Assembly: GCA_013112575.1 (NCBI GenBank)
Contig: JABFGG010000004.1
Location: forward strand, 186,001-250,000
Direction of reading: 5' to 3'
Source: Chloroflexota bacterium
Lineage (GTDB): Bacteria; Chloroflexota; Anaerolineae; Anaerolineales; UBA11579
DNA length: 64,000 bases
In this document: piece after piece, positions 54,492-62,284 of the stretch
How the letters are laid out: every line of letters begins with the position of its first letter
Position numbering within the stretch: position 1 is the first letter of the stretch
Program-made: the position numbers and the translations under genes
Notes under the pieces: generated by a model
Database searches by the model: none
What the model was told of the DNA's origin: nothing
The model's input: only the letters and a program-made list of their open reading frames with translations

Positions 54492-56756
54492 TTATTTTTT
54501 GTCTGGATTGCTTGACCCTAGGAACTGGCTAAGATTTTTGATTGTGTCATCCAGTGTTCTTTCTAATTCAATTGCATCTGTTCGTGTAACAATGTGAATC
54601 CCTTTCCGCACTAGCCTATTATTTGGATCCTCAACAGAAACAACGCGGTGCGTATTTATATGTTCGCGCAATGCGTTGCTTGACTTTTCCAAGAAATTCA
54701 TTTGATTATTCACCACCATTATCTGTCTTGACAAATCTGCTTTGAAAACAATTTGAGGATTAGGTACCTTAAACTCTGAAGCCAGTTCTCGAACACGATT
54801 TGCTGTACTACTAAATAATTCAGTATTTTCAGATAATGTTGATATTTGAAGATCAGCTCGGTCAAAAATGCTAATAAGTAGTTTTGGAATCATCGTATGC
54901 AAAGACTGATTCATTGATGCGATTGAGCTAGTTAGATTTAGCGATCTGCCATCTATATCTTCTCTTGTAATGTTAGGAAGTGGATTACTCTCAGAAAGGG
55001 CTTTGTAGATTGGGTACTCTGCATTAAACCTTGTACTGACATCTACTCCCCATTGATCTACAAGCGAAGCATAACCTTTTGGATCCTCCCAAAATTCTTC
55101 AGTAGTTAGACCTTCTTGGCCAGTATATTTGTAATATACATTCGCGAGCACACGCAGAAGTTCACAAAATTCTTCAAAACGTCCCATAAACTGTCGCTCA
55201 TATTCAGTCGGTTCTCCAAGGGCATCAGGTGGTTCAGTTGGCGTAACACCTGTAAATGAATATTGGTAAAGCTGGATCTCAATATTATTTACGGTAATTA
55301 CATCACCTGTGCCCGCTTTAGAAATAATACCTAGCCTACTGAAGAACCAGTTTGCGTCTCGAATTAGTGAATCTTCTAAGAAGGAAGTTCTGGGATCCTG
55401 AATACTAAACCCGATAGGACTTGAATGTAATTCGTGAGCATGTACGAAAATGGCTCGAATTAACTCCTCGTTTTCTTTCCATTTTGAAATTCTTCTAGAA
55501 AGATATTTATCCTCAAGTAATGTAGTGATTGATTTTTGAAATCTTGCCTTCGTTGTATCGACTTCATTTTGTTCATATATAATTAGAGGGAAACCGTCTT
55601 TATCGTAAGCATCAATACGATCTTTTACTGTTTGTCGCAATTCGAAAAAATCATTTGTTGCTTCGAAGCAGAGTGCCCGTTTAAAATCATTCAGAGCGTT
55701 ACTATTTATGTCTGTCTCCTGAATTATGTTGTCGAGAAATGAACTAATATCAGACCATAAAGGACGAGTAATAAAATATCTCGAGGTAAAATAAGTGTAC
55801 TCAGGAGGGCGATTTATTCCTAATTTATCATTAGATGCACCAATTGAATAAAGCTCTTCACCGCCAACAAAAATAAAAATTGCATCCGACAATGTAAACA
55901 AAGTTTTGAAATATTTCAATATTTCTTCGACATTATTTCTGTTTAATTTGTCAAGTTCATCTATCAAATAAACAACTTTGTTTCCTCTATTGCTAATATC
56001 CCTGTGTATCTTCTCCAAATCAAATTCCAAATTCCCGACACTGTTATCAAGCTTATATACCTGATCTGCTTTTATTGATAGTTGTTCCGTTTCCTCAGAT
56101 GATTTAACTACTGAGTAATAGTAATTAATTACTACTGGAATCGGAATGGCTAGTAGGAAAGCAATAAGTGCGTTTAGATTATTGGAGGGTAGTAGTTGGC
56201 CAAAGAAGACCAATCCACTAATAATCCATGAACCGACAATAAAAATTGACTTTAAACCAATTTCGTGTATTTGGATTTCTAATGAACTTTTTCTAGCAAC
56301 ATTCTTTTTATTTTCACGTAAGTGTTGGATATTCTCTTCTTGGGTAAATTCAGATGCGATAGCCTTCCGGTAAAGCTCTTTGATTGCATTATCAGTCTTT
56401 AATTGATTATGCTGTCTCGTAGCTGAATATAGTCGTCTTATTAAGTTTTCAAGTATTCTTTTTGCCTCTACATCTTTGTTCAATGACTCAATCTCTAATT
56501 GCGCAGCGTTCAATACTACAGGAATAATTGAATTACTATTGTTCATCGCTACACTAATAGCATAATATGCTAACGATGTTTTCCCCACTCCTCTATGGCC
56601 ACTAATTAATATCGAGCCGCTGGTTTTGTTTCTAATTTCGTTTATAAGTTTAGATAACTCAGTCTTTCTTCCAGAGAATAGGCCTTTAGACTCAAAATTC
56701 CTTTCAATCCTTGGTACCTTTGTTGTGGAATCCCATTCTTTCTTGAGCTTGATCAT
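54492..56756 (-). CDS. KAP-family P-loop NTPase with inserted membrane helices
   Basis: 754 residues. Walker A GHRGVGKT (53-60) and Walker B VVYLIDELDK (261-270) are separated by two hydrophobic helices (about 170-190 and 194-213), the architecture that marks KAP NTPases (Kidins220/ARMS and the phage-exclusion protein PifA). FTLSDAIFIFVGGEEL and RYFITRPLW follow as sensor-like strands; the C-terminal 300 residues are helical and unrecognised. The gene is clearly more AT-rich than its neighbours by eye and uses AT-rich codons, a sign of transfer. Promoter TTGACA/TATACT and AGGAGGT lie upstream. Probably membrane-attached; an antiphage role is a guess from PifA. Confidence 0.72.
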   Translation of the reverse strand: MIKLKKEWDSTTKVPRIERNFESKGLFSGRKTELSKLINEIRNKTSGSILISGHRGVGKTSLAYYAISVAMNNSNSIIPVVLNAAQLEIESLNKDVEAKRILENLIRRLYSATRQHNQLKTDNAIKELYRKAIASEFTQEENIQHLRENKKNVARKSSLEIQIHEIGLKSIFIVGSWIISGLVFFGQLLPSNNLNALIAFLLAIPIPVVINYYYSVVKSSEETEQLSIKADQVYKLDNSVGNLEFDLEKIHRDISNRGNKVVYLIDELDKLNRNNVEEILKYFKTLFTLSDAIFIFVGGEELYSIGASNDKLGINRPPEYTYFTSRYFITRPLWSDISSFLDNIIQETDINSNALNDFKRALCFEATNDFFELRQTVKDRIDAYDKDGFPLIIYEQNEVDTTKARFQKSITTLLEDKYLSRRISKWKENEELIRAIFVHAHELHSSPIGFSIQDPRTSFLEDSLIRDANWFFSRLGIISKAGTGDVITVNNIEIQLYQYSFTGVTPTEPPDALGEPTEYERQFMGRFEEFCELLRVLANVYYKYTGQEGLTTEEFWEDPKGYASLVDQWGVDVSTRFNAEYPIYKALSESNPLPNITREDIDGRSLNLTSSIASMNQSLHTMIPKLLISIFDRADLQISTLSENTELFSSTANRVRELASEFKVPNPQIVFKADLSRQIMVVNNQMNFLEKSSNALREHINTHRVVSVEDPNNRLVRKGIHIVTRTDAIELERTLDDTIKNLSQFLGSSNPDKK

Positions 56757-56794
56757 TTCATTACCTCCTAGACTTCTTGAGAATCCGGTAAATT

Positions 56795-56822
56795 AGTATA
56801 ACAAATGGAAAAACCTTGTCAA
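56795..56822 (-). promoter_or_regulatory. Promoter of the KAP NTPase gene
   Basis: Minus strand TTGACA (56822-56817), 16-base spacer, TATACT (56800-56795). Confidence 0.65.
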
Positions 56823-56834
56823 AGTCTTGACAAG
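56815..56834. promoter_or_regulatory. Perfect 8-4-8 palindrome, probable operator
   Basis: CTTGTCAA-AGTC-TTGACAAG. It covers the -35 of the KAP gene and lies about 95 bases before the divergent RepA-like gene. Confidence 0.6.
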
Positions 56835-56928
56835 CGCTTGATTAATTAGAACATTTGTATAAAATTAAAGAGGTGGGAATGGAAAGAAAATCTTCATAAA
56901 CCAATTACAAATCAATAAGGGTGAAGGC

Positions 56929-58116
56929 GTGACAAGTGTAAATGTACCGCGACAGGCGGTGAAGCTAGTGCGCAGTTTGATCGAGGAGGGCGGGGAGATG
57001 GAACGGGGGGTGTACGAAGAATTGCCGCACCCGTGGAACGCCGTCGCGGGTTACCAATCGATGAAGAATAGAGAACTGCTGACATTGGAGGAGCGACTGG
57101 AGGCGTTCGAGTTCTTTATAGAGCCGTTGGCGGATGAAAGGGCAATCTACGAGGCGGTGTTCCCGGAACCACCAGAGGTGAGGGCATTGCCGGGACTGGT
57201 GAGCGCGGCTGAGTTGCGACACGGGCAGTATACGCCGACGCAGTGGGCAATCCCGAACCTGTTACCCGCAGGGCTAGGGGTGCTGGCAGGGAAGGCGAAG
57301 GTGGGTAAAAGCTGGCTGGCACTGCAAATGGCGAAGGCGGTGGCGAAAGGGAGCCAGTTGTTCGAGGATAAGGTACAAAAAGGGCGAGTGCTATACCTGG
57401 CGCTGGAAGACCCGCGGGGGCGCATCAAAGCACGGACACACAAACAAGGGTGGGCAAACCAACTGGAAGTGCAGTTCCTGACGATGGACGAGGCGAACCA
57501 GATCGAAGACATGCGGGGGGAGGGAATGGAGCAATTAAAGACGGAGATACGGCGAGGACGCTACCGACTGGTGGTGATCGACACGTTGAGCCAGGCGTTC
57601 GGCGGGGGACAGATGAGCCTGGCACAGATGATGCGGACGATGAAGCCGTTACATAACGTAGCAAACAAGCGCAACTGCACGGTGTTGCTGGTGGACCATC
57701 ACCGCAAGAGCAGCATGTTCACGCGGGATACGGTGAATGACCTGTACGGGAGCATCGGCAAGAGTGGGGTGGCGGATACGATTCTGGGTTTATACCGGAC
57801 GCGGGGACGGGTGGGAGCGCGGTTGGAAGTGCGAGGCAGAGACGTAGCAGAACGGACGATGGCGCTGTATTTCGAGAGCAAGCGGGGGATGTGGCATTAC
57901 GAAGGAGAGGCTGGGGAGAAATTGAGCGAGGAACGGGGGGCAATCGTGACGTATTTGAAAGAAGCAGGGCCGAAGACGGCGAAGGTGATGGCGCGGGAGA
58001 TGGGCGTGGATTATGGGAACCTGCACAGGAAGTTGCAGGCGATGGTGGAGGATGGGGTTTTGGAGAGGGGGAAGAATCAAGATGGGATTTGCTATGCGGT
58101 TGAACGCATAGCTTAA
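56929..58116 (+). CDS. RepA-like RecA-fold ATPase (AAA_25 type) with C-terminal winged helix
   Basis: 395 residues. Unrecognised N-terminal 90 residues, then a RecA-like hexameric ATPase core: Walker A GKAKVGKS (121-128), VLYLALEDPRGRIKART, Walker B RLVVIDTL (213-220) and VLLVDHHRKSS (253-263), as in plasmid RepA helicases. The last 80 residues look like a winged helix (GPKTAKVMAREMGVDYGNLHRKLQAMVEDGVLERG). The gene is strikingly G-rich on the coding strand, unlike both neighbours. GTG start after AAGGGTGAAGG. Likely from a plasmid or phage; helicase loading or replication control is the family role. Confidence 0.75.
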   Translation: MTSVNVPRQAVKLVRSLIEEGGEMERGVYEELPHPWNAVAGYQSMKNRELLTLEERLEAFEFFIEPLADERAIYEAVFPEPPEVRALPGLVSAAELRHGQYTPTQWAIPNLLPAGLGVLAGKAKVGKSWLALQMAKAVAKGSQLFEDKVQKGRVLYLALEDPRGRIKARTHKQGWANQLEVQFLTMDEANQIEDMRGEGMEQLKTEIRRGRYRLVVIDTLSQAFGGGQMSLAQMMRTMKPLHNVANKRNCTVLLVDHHRKSSMFTRDTVNDLYGSIGKSGVADTILGLYRTRGRVGARLEVRGRDVAERTMALYFESKRGMWHYEGEAGEKLSEERGAIVTYLKEAGPKTAKVMAREMGVDYGNLHRKLQAMVEDGVLERGKNQDGICYAVERIA

Positions 58117-58136
58117 GAGTTTGCTACGCAAACTCT
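58116..58136. repeat. AGAGTTTGC palindrome after the RepA-like gene
   Basis: AGAGTTTGC-TAC-GCAAACTCT then ACG. Same fold and flank as 58387-58407 with paired base changes. Confidence 0.65.
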
Positions 58137-58202
58137 ACGGGTGTGAGATGTTGAAAGAGTGCGTTGGGTCCCACGGTGACGTATTTGAGGAAGGTGGCCA
58201 TG

Positions 58203-58230
58203 GTAGGGGCGACCGGCCGGTCGCCCTTAC
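58203..58230. repeat. GTAGGGGCG-type palindromic repeat
   Basis: GTAG, then GGGCGACCGG and CCGGTCGCCC, then TTAC. The 364-base gap 58117-58480 contains four palindromes and the selenoprotein promoter, no other gene. Confidence 0.8.
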
Positions 58231-58279
58231 GAGGTGCGGTGATGGTCGGGCAGTGGGGGTTTGGGGATGAGACAATGAC

Positions 58280-58303
58280 GGGCGTAGCACGCTACGCCCC
58301 TAC
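58280..58303. repeat. Palindromic repeat, reverse orientation
   Basis: GGGCGTAGC-AC-GCTACGCCC followed by CTAC, the reverse of the GTAG flank. Confidence 0.75.
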
Positions 58304-58386
58304 GATGGCAAAAGAAATTTCAAGAGCGCAAGCTGTTGAATAGCGGAGGCGGTTGAGGATGACGTAGCTGCTGTGCCGCTACTTAG

Positions 58387-58407
58387 GGAGTTGGCTGCGC
58401 CAACTCC
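58387..58407. repeat. GGAGTTGGC palindrome
   Basis: GGAGTTGGC-TGC-GCCAACTCC then ACG; compensated variant of the element at 58116. Confidence 0.65.
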
Positions 58408-58446
58408 ACGCATACATACGACTTAGACCAATCAGGCCACTTGTAC

Positions 58447-58452
58447 TATACT
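58447..58452 (+). promoter_or_regulatory. -10 box of the selenoprotein-trpS-dtd operon
   Basis: TATACT 28 bases before the ATG at 58481; AGGAG at 58469-58473 is the ribosome site. No strong -35. Confidence 0.45.
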
Positions 58453-58480
58453 TAGACCATCTTATTTTAGGAGCAGAACC

Positions 58481-58735
58481 ATGGCCGTTGATATCAGCCT
58501 GACCTATTGCGTACCTTGAAAGTACACCCCGCGTGCCCTCAGTTTGATGGGCGAAATCATGGGAAACCGCAGCGTGGAAGAACACGTTGGCTCGTTCAAG
58601 ATGATCCCCTCCGATAATGGCCGCTTCGAGTTTGAAGTGGACGGCGAAGTGCTGTTCTCCAAAAAAGAACTCGGCCGCCACGCAGACCCCGGCGAGATCT
58701 CCGGGCTGCTGAAAGAGCATTTGAAAATAGCATAA
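58481..58735 (+). CDS. SelW-like (Rdx family) selenoprotein, UGA read as selenocysteine
   Basis: 84 residues if the in-frame TGA at 58517-58519 is selenocysteine. The reading from ATG 58481 gives [13 protein letters not shown] then [13 protein letters not shown]: a CxxU redox motif (Cys10, Sec13) directly after the first beta strand, exactly where SelW/SelT/Rdx proteins have CxxC or CxxU. The rest ([29 protein letters not shown] and the [12 protein letters not shown] end) is the thioredoxin-like Rdx fold. AGGAG sits 7 bases before the ATG. A hairpin at 58535-58552 fits a bacterial SECIS. Ordinary gene finders would start at 58544 and lose the active site. 16 bases before trpS. Confidence 0.85.
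58535..58552 (+). promoter_or_regulatory. Bacterial SECIS element
   Basis: GCCC-TC-AGTTT-GA-T-GGGC stem-loop inside the coding region. The apical loop has G as second base (58542), 23 bases after the UGA, and a U lies beside a bulge in the upper stem, as in known bSECIS elements. Confidence 0.65.
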
Positions 58736-58751
58736 CCGTCAGGAACACAAT

Positions 58752-59810
58752 ATGGCAGAAAAAAAGCGTTTACTCACCGGTGATCGACCCACCGGCAAAT
58801 TACATCTGGGCCACTACGTAGGCTCCATAGCCAACCGCGTCCGCTTGCAGGAGGAATACGACAGTTTCTTCCTGGTGGCCGACCTGCACATGCTGACCAC
58901 CAAGAACACGCCGGAAGACATCGCGCAGGTCGACAAGAACACGCGCGACATGGTGCTGGACATGATCGCGGCTGGCATCGACCCCGACAAAGTGACCTAT
59001 TATTTGCAGTCGGCCATCCCCGAGGTCAGCGAGATGTTCACGCTTTTCCAAAGTCTGGTGACCGTGGCGCGGCTGGAGCGTTTGCCCAGCCTCAAGGACA
59101 TGGCGCGTGACGCCAACGTGGAGATGTCCTTTGCCCTGTTGGGATATCCCATATTGCAGGCCGCAGATATCCTGTGTGTGCGGGGTGACCTCGTGCCGGT
59201 GGGCAAGGACAACATCGCCCACGTAGAGATCACGCGCGAGATCGCCCGGCGCTTCAACCACCTGTACGGCGAAACGCTGCCCGTGCCAGATGGCATGGTG
59301 GGTGAAGTGCCCACGCTGATCGGGACTGGTGGGAAACACAAGATGAGCAAAAGCCTGGGCAACGCCATTATGTTAAGTGATTCTGCCAAAGAGGTCGAGA
59401 AGAAGGTAATGTCGATGTACACCGACCCCAAACGCATCAGCGCCGATGTGCCGGGAACGGTGGAGGGCAACCCCGTGTTCGATTACCATGATATCTTCAA
59501 CCCCAACAAAGAAGAAGTGGAAGACCTCAAAACACGTTACGAAGCTGGCAAGGTGGGCGACGTGGAGGTCAAGGAAAAACTGGCCGTGGCGCTGAACAAC
59601 TTCCTGGAGCCGATGCGCGAACGCCGCGCCCAATTCGATGAACCCGGCTACGTGGAAGAGATCATCGTTAAGGGCACTCAGGTGGCCCGCGAGGAAACCC
59701 AACAAACCCTGTATGCCATGAAAAAAGCCATGGGGCTGACCGGCGTGTGGAACCGCATCCGTCGCAAAGTGGAGAAATACGAGAAGAAAAAGGCCAAAAC
59801 GGCGGCCTGA
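58752..59810 (+). CDS. trpS: Tryptophanyl-tRNA synthetase
   Basis: 352 residues. Class I synthetase charging tRNA-Trp. [19 protein letters not shown] carries the HIGH-type HLGH, then [54 protein letters not shown], and [14 protein letters not shown] with KMSKS. A basic C-terminal tail ([16 protein letters not shown]). Middle gene of the selenoprotein-trpS-dtd operon. Confidence 0.96.
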   Translation: MAEKKRLLTGDRPTGKLHLGHYVGSIANRVRLQEEYDSFFLVADLHMLTTKNTPEDIAQVDKNTRDMVLDMIAAGIDPDKVTYYLQSAIPEVSEMFTLFQSLVTVARLERLPSLKDMARDANVEMSFALLGYPILQAADILCVRGDLVPVGKDNIAHVEITREIARRFNHLYGETLPVPDGMVGEVPTLIGTGGKHKMSKSLGNAIMLSDSAKEVEKKVMSMYTDPKRISADVPGTVEGNPVFDYHDIFNPNKEEVEDLKTRYEAGKVGDVEVKEKLAVALNNFLEPMRERRAQFDEPGYVEEIIVKGTQVAREETQQTLYAMKKAMGLTGVWNRIRRKVEKYEKKKAKTAA

Positions 59811-59811
59811 G

Positions 59812-60252
59812 ATGCGCGCCTTAGTGCAACGCGTGCAAGCGGGGGCAGTGACCGTGGAAGAACGCCGCGTGGCGGAAATCGAGCGCGGTGTGGTGGTGCT
59901 GTTGGGGGTGGGGCCAGAGGATGGCGAAGAACAGGCGCGTTATCTGGCCGAGAAGATCGCCAACTTGCGAATTTTTGAGGACGAGGCCGGGAAGATGAAC
60001 CTGTCCTTGCTGGATGTGGGGGGCGAAGCTATTGTGGTATCCCAATTCACTTTATATGCCGATACGCGTAAAGGACGACGGCCCTCTTTTGTGAGCGCGG
60101 CGGCACCAGAGGTGGCCGAGCCGTTAGTGGCACGCTTTGCTGCCATTCTGCAAGAGCAGGGTGTGCCAGCCCAGACGGGGGAGTTCGGGGCGCACATGCT
60201 GGTGGAGATCGCCAACGACGGGCCGGTGACGATCTGGATGGAGAGAGAATAA
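59812..60252 (+). CDS. dtd: D-aminoacyl-tRNA deacylase
   Basis: 146 residues. Removes D-amino acids wrongly attached to t[39 protein letters not shown] (active-site SQFTLYAD) and the C-terminal [10 protein letters not shown] (cross-subunit GP motif) are all intact. Starts one base after the trpS stop, so the two quality-control activities are coupled. Confidence 0.95.
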   Translation: MRALVQRVQAGAVTVEERRVAEIERGVVVLLGVGPEDGEEQARYLAEKIANLRIFEDEAGKMNLSLLDVGGEAIVVSQFTLYADTRKGRRPSFVSAAAPEVAEPLVARFAAILQEQGVPAQTGEFGAHMLVEIANDGPVTIWMERE

Positions 60253-60297
60253 ACAGGCCGCTGAGGAATCAGAGACCGCCGCGCCGCCAAAGAAAGC

Positions 60298-61065
60298 TTA
60301 TTCGTTGAAGCCCTCAAATAGGGCCTGAGCATCCCCCCGCCATAAAACCGTATCCAACTGCACAGCAATCGCTCCGGCATCCAGCATGGCCCTGGCATCG
60401 TCGGGGCTGTACACGCCCCCGGCCCCAATGACCGTATAACCTTCCTCGGCCAGTGCGTCTACCATCTGAAAAGCCTGGGGGAAATTTGAGGGGCCATAGA
60501 GCCTGCCGCGCAACAGGCTGCCATCTTCGCCGAGCGTAGCGCCGCGTGGTGGACCCAGGCTGAGGGCCACAGCCCCCGCGTTCATAACGGGGCCAGCGAG
60601 GTCGAAGGCCCTTGGCAGGGGCAAGCGCACAATCAAGGGGAGTTCACCCAACCCTTCTTTGGTGATTTGTACAGCCTCACCAACGGAAATATCCCAGGGT
60701 AAGCCCAGTTCCACGGCCATGATGTTCTCTTGCATTTCCAGACGCTCGACAATGCTGCTCAGGTCGGGGTCAGCGCCTCCCAACAAGTGCACGATAATGG
60801 GGATCGGGCTTTCGGCCCAGCGCGGGGCATAGGTTTTCAATACGCTGCTCAAGCCCGGGTTGGGATGCCCGTTGTGCATGAGCACGCCACCGGATACATG
60901 GGACAGGCGTTGCCCACTAGCGGGCTGGCGAGGACGCCTGCTGATGGGTTTGGTGATGAAAGCTCCGAGCAGGTTGAGGTCGATGGGACTGTCCGTTTCC
61001 AGGGCAAAGCCGAGGCTGCCGGAAGCATTCAAGAGGGGGGAGGGGAAATGTAGGGGGGTATCCAT
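60298..61065 (-). CDS. Dihydroorotate dehydrogenase-like flavoprotein, divergent
   Basis: 255 residues, shorter than the usual 300 or more. TIM-barrel FMN protein: PLLNASGSLGF opens like class 1 enzymes, GAFITKPISRRPR matches the FMN-contact strand, and VIGAGGVYSPDDARAMLDAGAIAVQLDTVLWRGDA is the C-terminal phosphate-binding signature. The NxSCPN segment with its catalytic Cys region is replaced by VELGLPWDIS, and the loop Cys is missing, so it may not oxidise dihydroorotate. A minus-strand TATAAT is at 61085-61090. Single gene, divergent from the DsbA-like gene. Confidence 0.7.
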   Translation of the reverse strand: MDTPLHFPSPLLNASGSLGFALETDSPIDLNLLGAFITKPISRRPRQPASGQRLSHVSGGVLMHNGHPNPGLSSVLKTYAPRWAESPIPIIVHLLGGADPDLSSIVERLEMQENIMAVELGLPWDISVGEAVQITKEGLGELPLIVRLPLPRAFDLAGPVMNAGAVALSLGPPRGATLGEDGSLLRGRLYGPSNFPQAFQMVDALAEEGYTVIGAGGVYSPDDARAMLDAGAIAVQLDTVLWRGDAQALFEGFNE

Positions 61066-61118
61066 AAATAATCAGGTTTTGCCTATTATACGGCTCTCAG
61101 GCTGCGTTAAAGTGCCCA

Positions 61119-61127
61119 TGATATAAT
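61119..61127 (+). promoter_or_regulatory. Extended -10 of the DsbA-like gene
   Basis: TGA-TATAAT, 24 bases before the ATG; GAGGAG at 61141-61146 as ribosome site. Confidence 0.55.
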
Positions 61128-61151
61128 CCGCGCCTATTATGAGGAGAAGTC

Positions 61152-61955
61152 ATGGCTGAAGAAGATATTCAAGAGCAAGAAATAGAGATCGAAGAAGAAA
61201 TTGAAGACCAGGTGGAGGATGGTGAGGAGTTAGAAGAAGAGGAAGAAACCATCACCATCACCCTGAAGCGCTCGACCTTCTTCGCCATTCTCATCCCAAT
61301 TGCATTCATTGTTGGTTTAGGCTCGGGTTACCTGCTGTGGGGGCGCGGTGGTAGTGCTACTACGACCACAACCACAACTGACGGCAGTGCACCGGTTGAA
61401 GCCGCTGACCAAACCCTGCCACGTTATGATATTCCTATCACAGATGAAGATCCTGCCATCGGGCCGGAAGATGCTCCGGTGACGGTGATCGAGTTCAGTG
61501 ATTTTGAGTGCCCCTTCTGCCGCCGCCACACGCTGGAGACTGCCCCCCAGATCCTGTCACAATATGAAGGCCAGATACGCTATATCTTCAAGGACTTCCC
61601 TCTAAGATCGATTCACCCCCAAGCCGACCCGGCTGCAGAGGCGGCACATTGTGCCCGCGAGCAGGGCGAATTTTGGGCATACCATGACTTGCTCTTTGAG
61701 TTATCGCTACCCTTAGGCTCGGAAACATATATCCAATATGCGGAAGACCTGGGCCTGAATATGTCTCAGTTCACAGAGTGTGTGGAAAACCGCAAATATG
61801 CTGATAATGTACAGGCCAACTTCGACTTCGCCGCCCAATTAGGTGTGCGGTCCACACCGACCTTCTTTATTAACGGTATTGCTGTGGTGGGTGCACAGCC
61901 TTTTGCGACTTTCCAGGAAGTGATCGATGGTGAGTTGAACGGGACGAACCAGTAA
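61152..61955 (+). CDS. Membrane-anchored DsbA-like thioredoxin (Thioredoxin_4)
   Basis: 267 residues. An extremely acidic cytoplasmic N-terminus (residues 3-33 mostly Glu/Asp/Gln), one membrane helix (FFAILIPIAFIVGLGSGYLLW), a Thr-rich spacer, then an extracytoplasmic DsbA/DsbG-type domain: VTVIEFSDFECPFCRRHTLE with CPFC, HCAREQGEFWAYHDLLFE, and the cis-proline STPTFFINGI. It likely forms or rearranges disulfides in exported proteins. Extra Cys residues in AAHCARE and TECVEN are typical of the subfamily. Ends at a perfect terminator. Confidence 0.9.
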   Translation: MAEEDIQEQEIEIEEEIEDQVEDGEELEEEEETITITLKRSTFFAILIPIAFIVGLGSGYLLWGRGGSATTTTTTTDGSAPVEAADQTLPRYDIPITDEDPAIGPEDAPVTVIEFSDFECPFCRRHTLETAPQILSQYEGQIRYIFKDFPLRSIHPQADPAAEAAHCAREQGEFWAYHDLLFELSLPLGSETYIQYAEDLGLNMSQFTECVENRKYADNVQANFDFAAQLGVRSTPTFFINGIAVVGAQPFATFQEVIDGELNGTNQ

Positions 61956-61976
61956 AGAAATTCCTGAGTAAGCAAT

Positions 61977-62011
61977 AAAAAACGCAAAACGAATATCGTT
62001 TTGCGTTTTTT
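61977..62011. terminator. Perfect terminator after the DsbA-like gene
   Basis: 16-bp perfect stem (AAAAAACGCAAAACGA and its complement) with loop ATA and T-run. Confidence 0.9.
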
Positions 62012-62060
62012 ATTTAACGAACGTAATCTTGAATGGAAGTGCCGGAGGTCTAACTATCAT

Positions 62061-62095
62061 CAGAGGGATTTCTCCCTACGGTCGAAATGACATTC
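62061..62095. repeat. Dispersed repeat, reverse of the 26940 type
   Basis: CAGAGGGATTTCTCCC...GTCGAAATGACATTC. On the minus strand it reads GTCATTTCGACC...GGGAGAAATCCC. The 329-base gap 61956-62284 holds the terminator, this repeat and two palindromes, no gene. Confidence 0.5.
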
Positions 62096-62128
62096 GTTCG
62101 CTTTTTTTGGGAGGCTAGATTTTTGCAT

Positions 62129-62148
62129 GGGCGCAGTATGCTGCGCCC
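62129..62148. repeat. GGGCG palindromic repeat
   Basis: GGGCGCAG-TATG-CTGCGCCC. Confidence 0.7.
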
Positions 62149-62172
62149 TTATGCTAAGTTAATTTGGGAAAT

Positions 62173-62196
62173 GGGCGACCGGCCGGTCGCTCCTAC
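62173..62196. repeat. GGGCGACCGG palindromic repeat, reverse orientation
   Basis: GGGCGACCGG, CCGGTCGCTC, CTAC: same centre as 48219 and 58203 with the flank on the other side and one change. Confidence 0.75.
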
Positions 62197-62284
62197 ACCA
62201 ACAATCTTTAAGGCTTTGGTTACTAAAAGTTCACGAGGTTCTTATTAGCAGTGGTTTGAGGAATTCCTCATTCTTCTAAACTGT

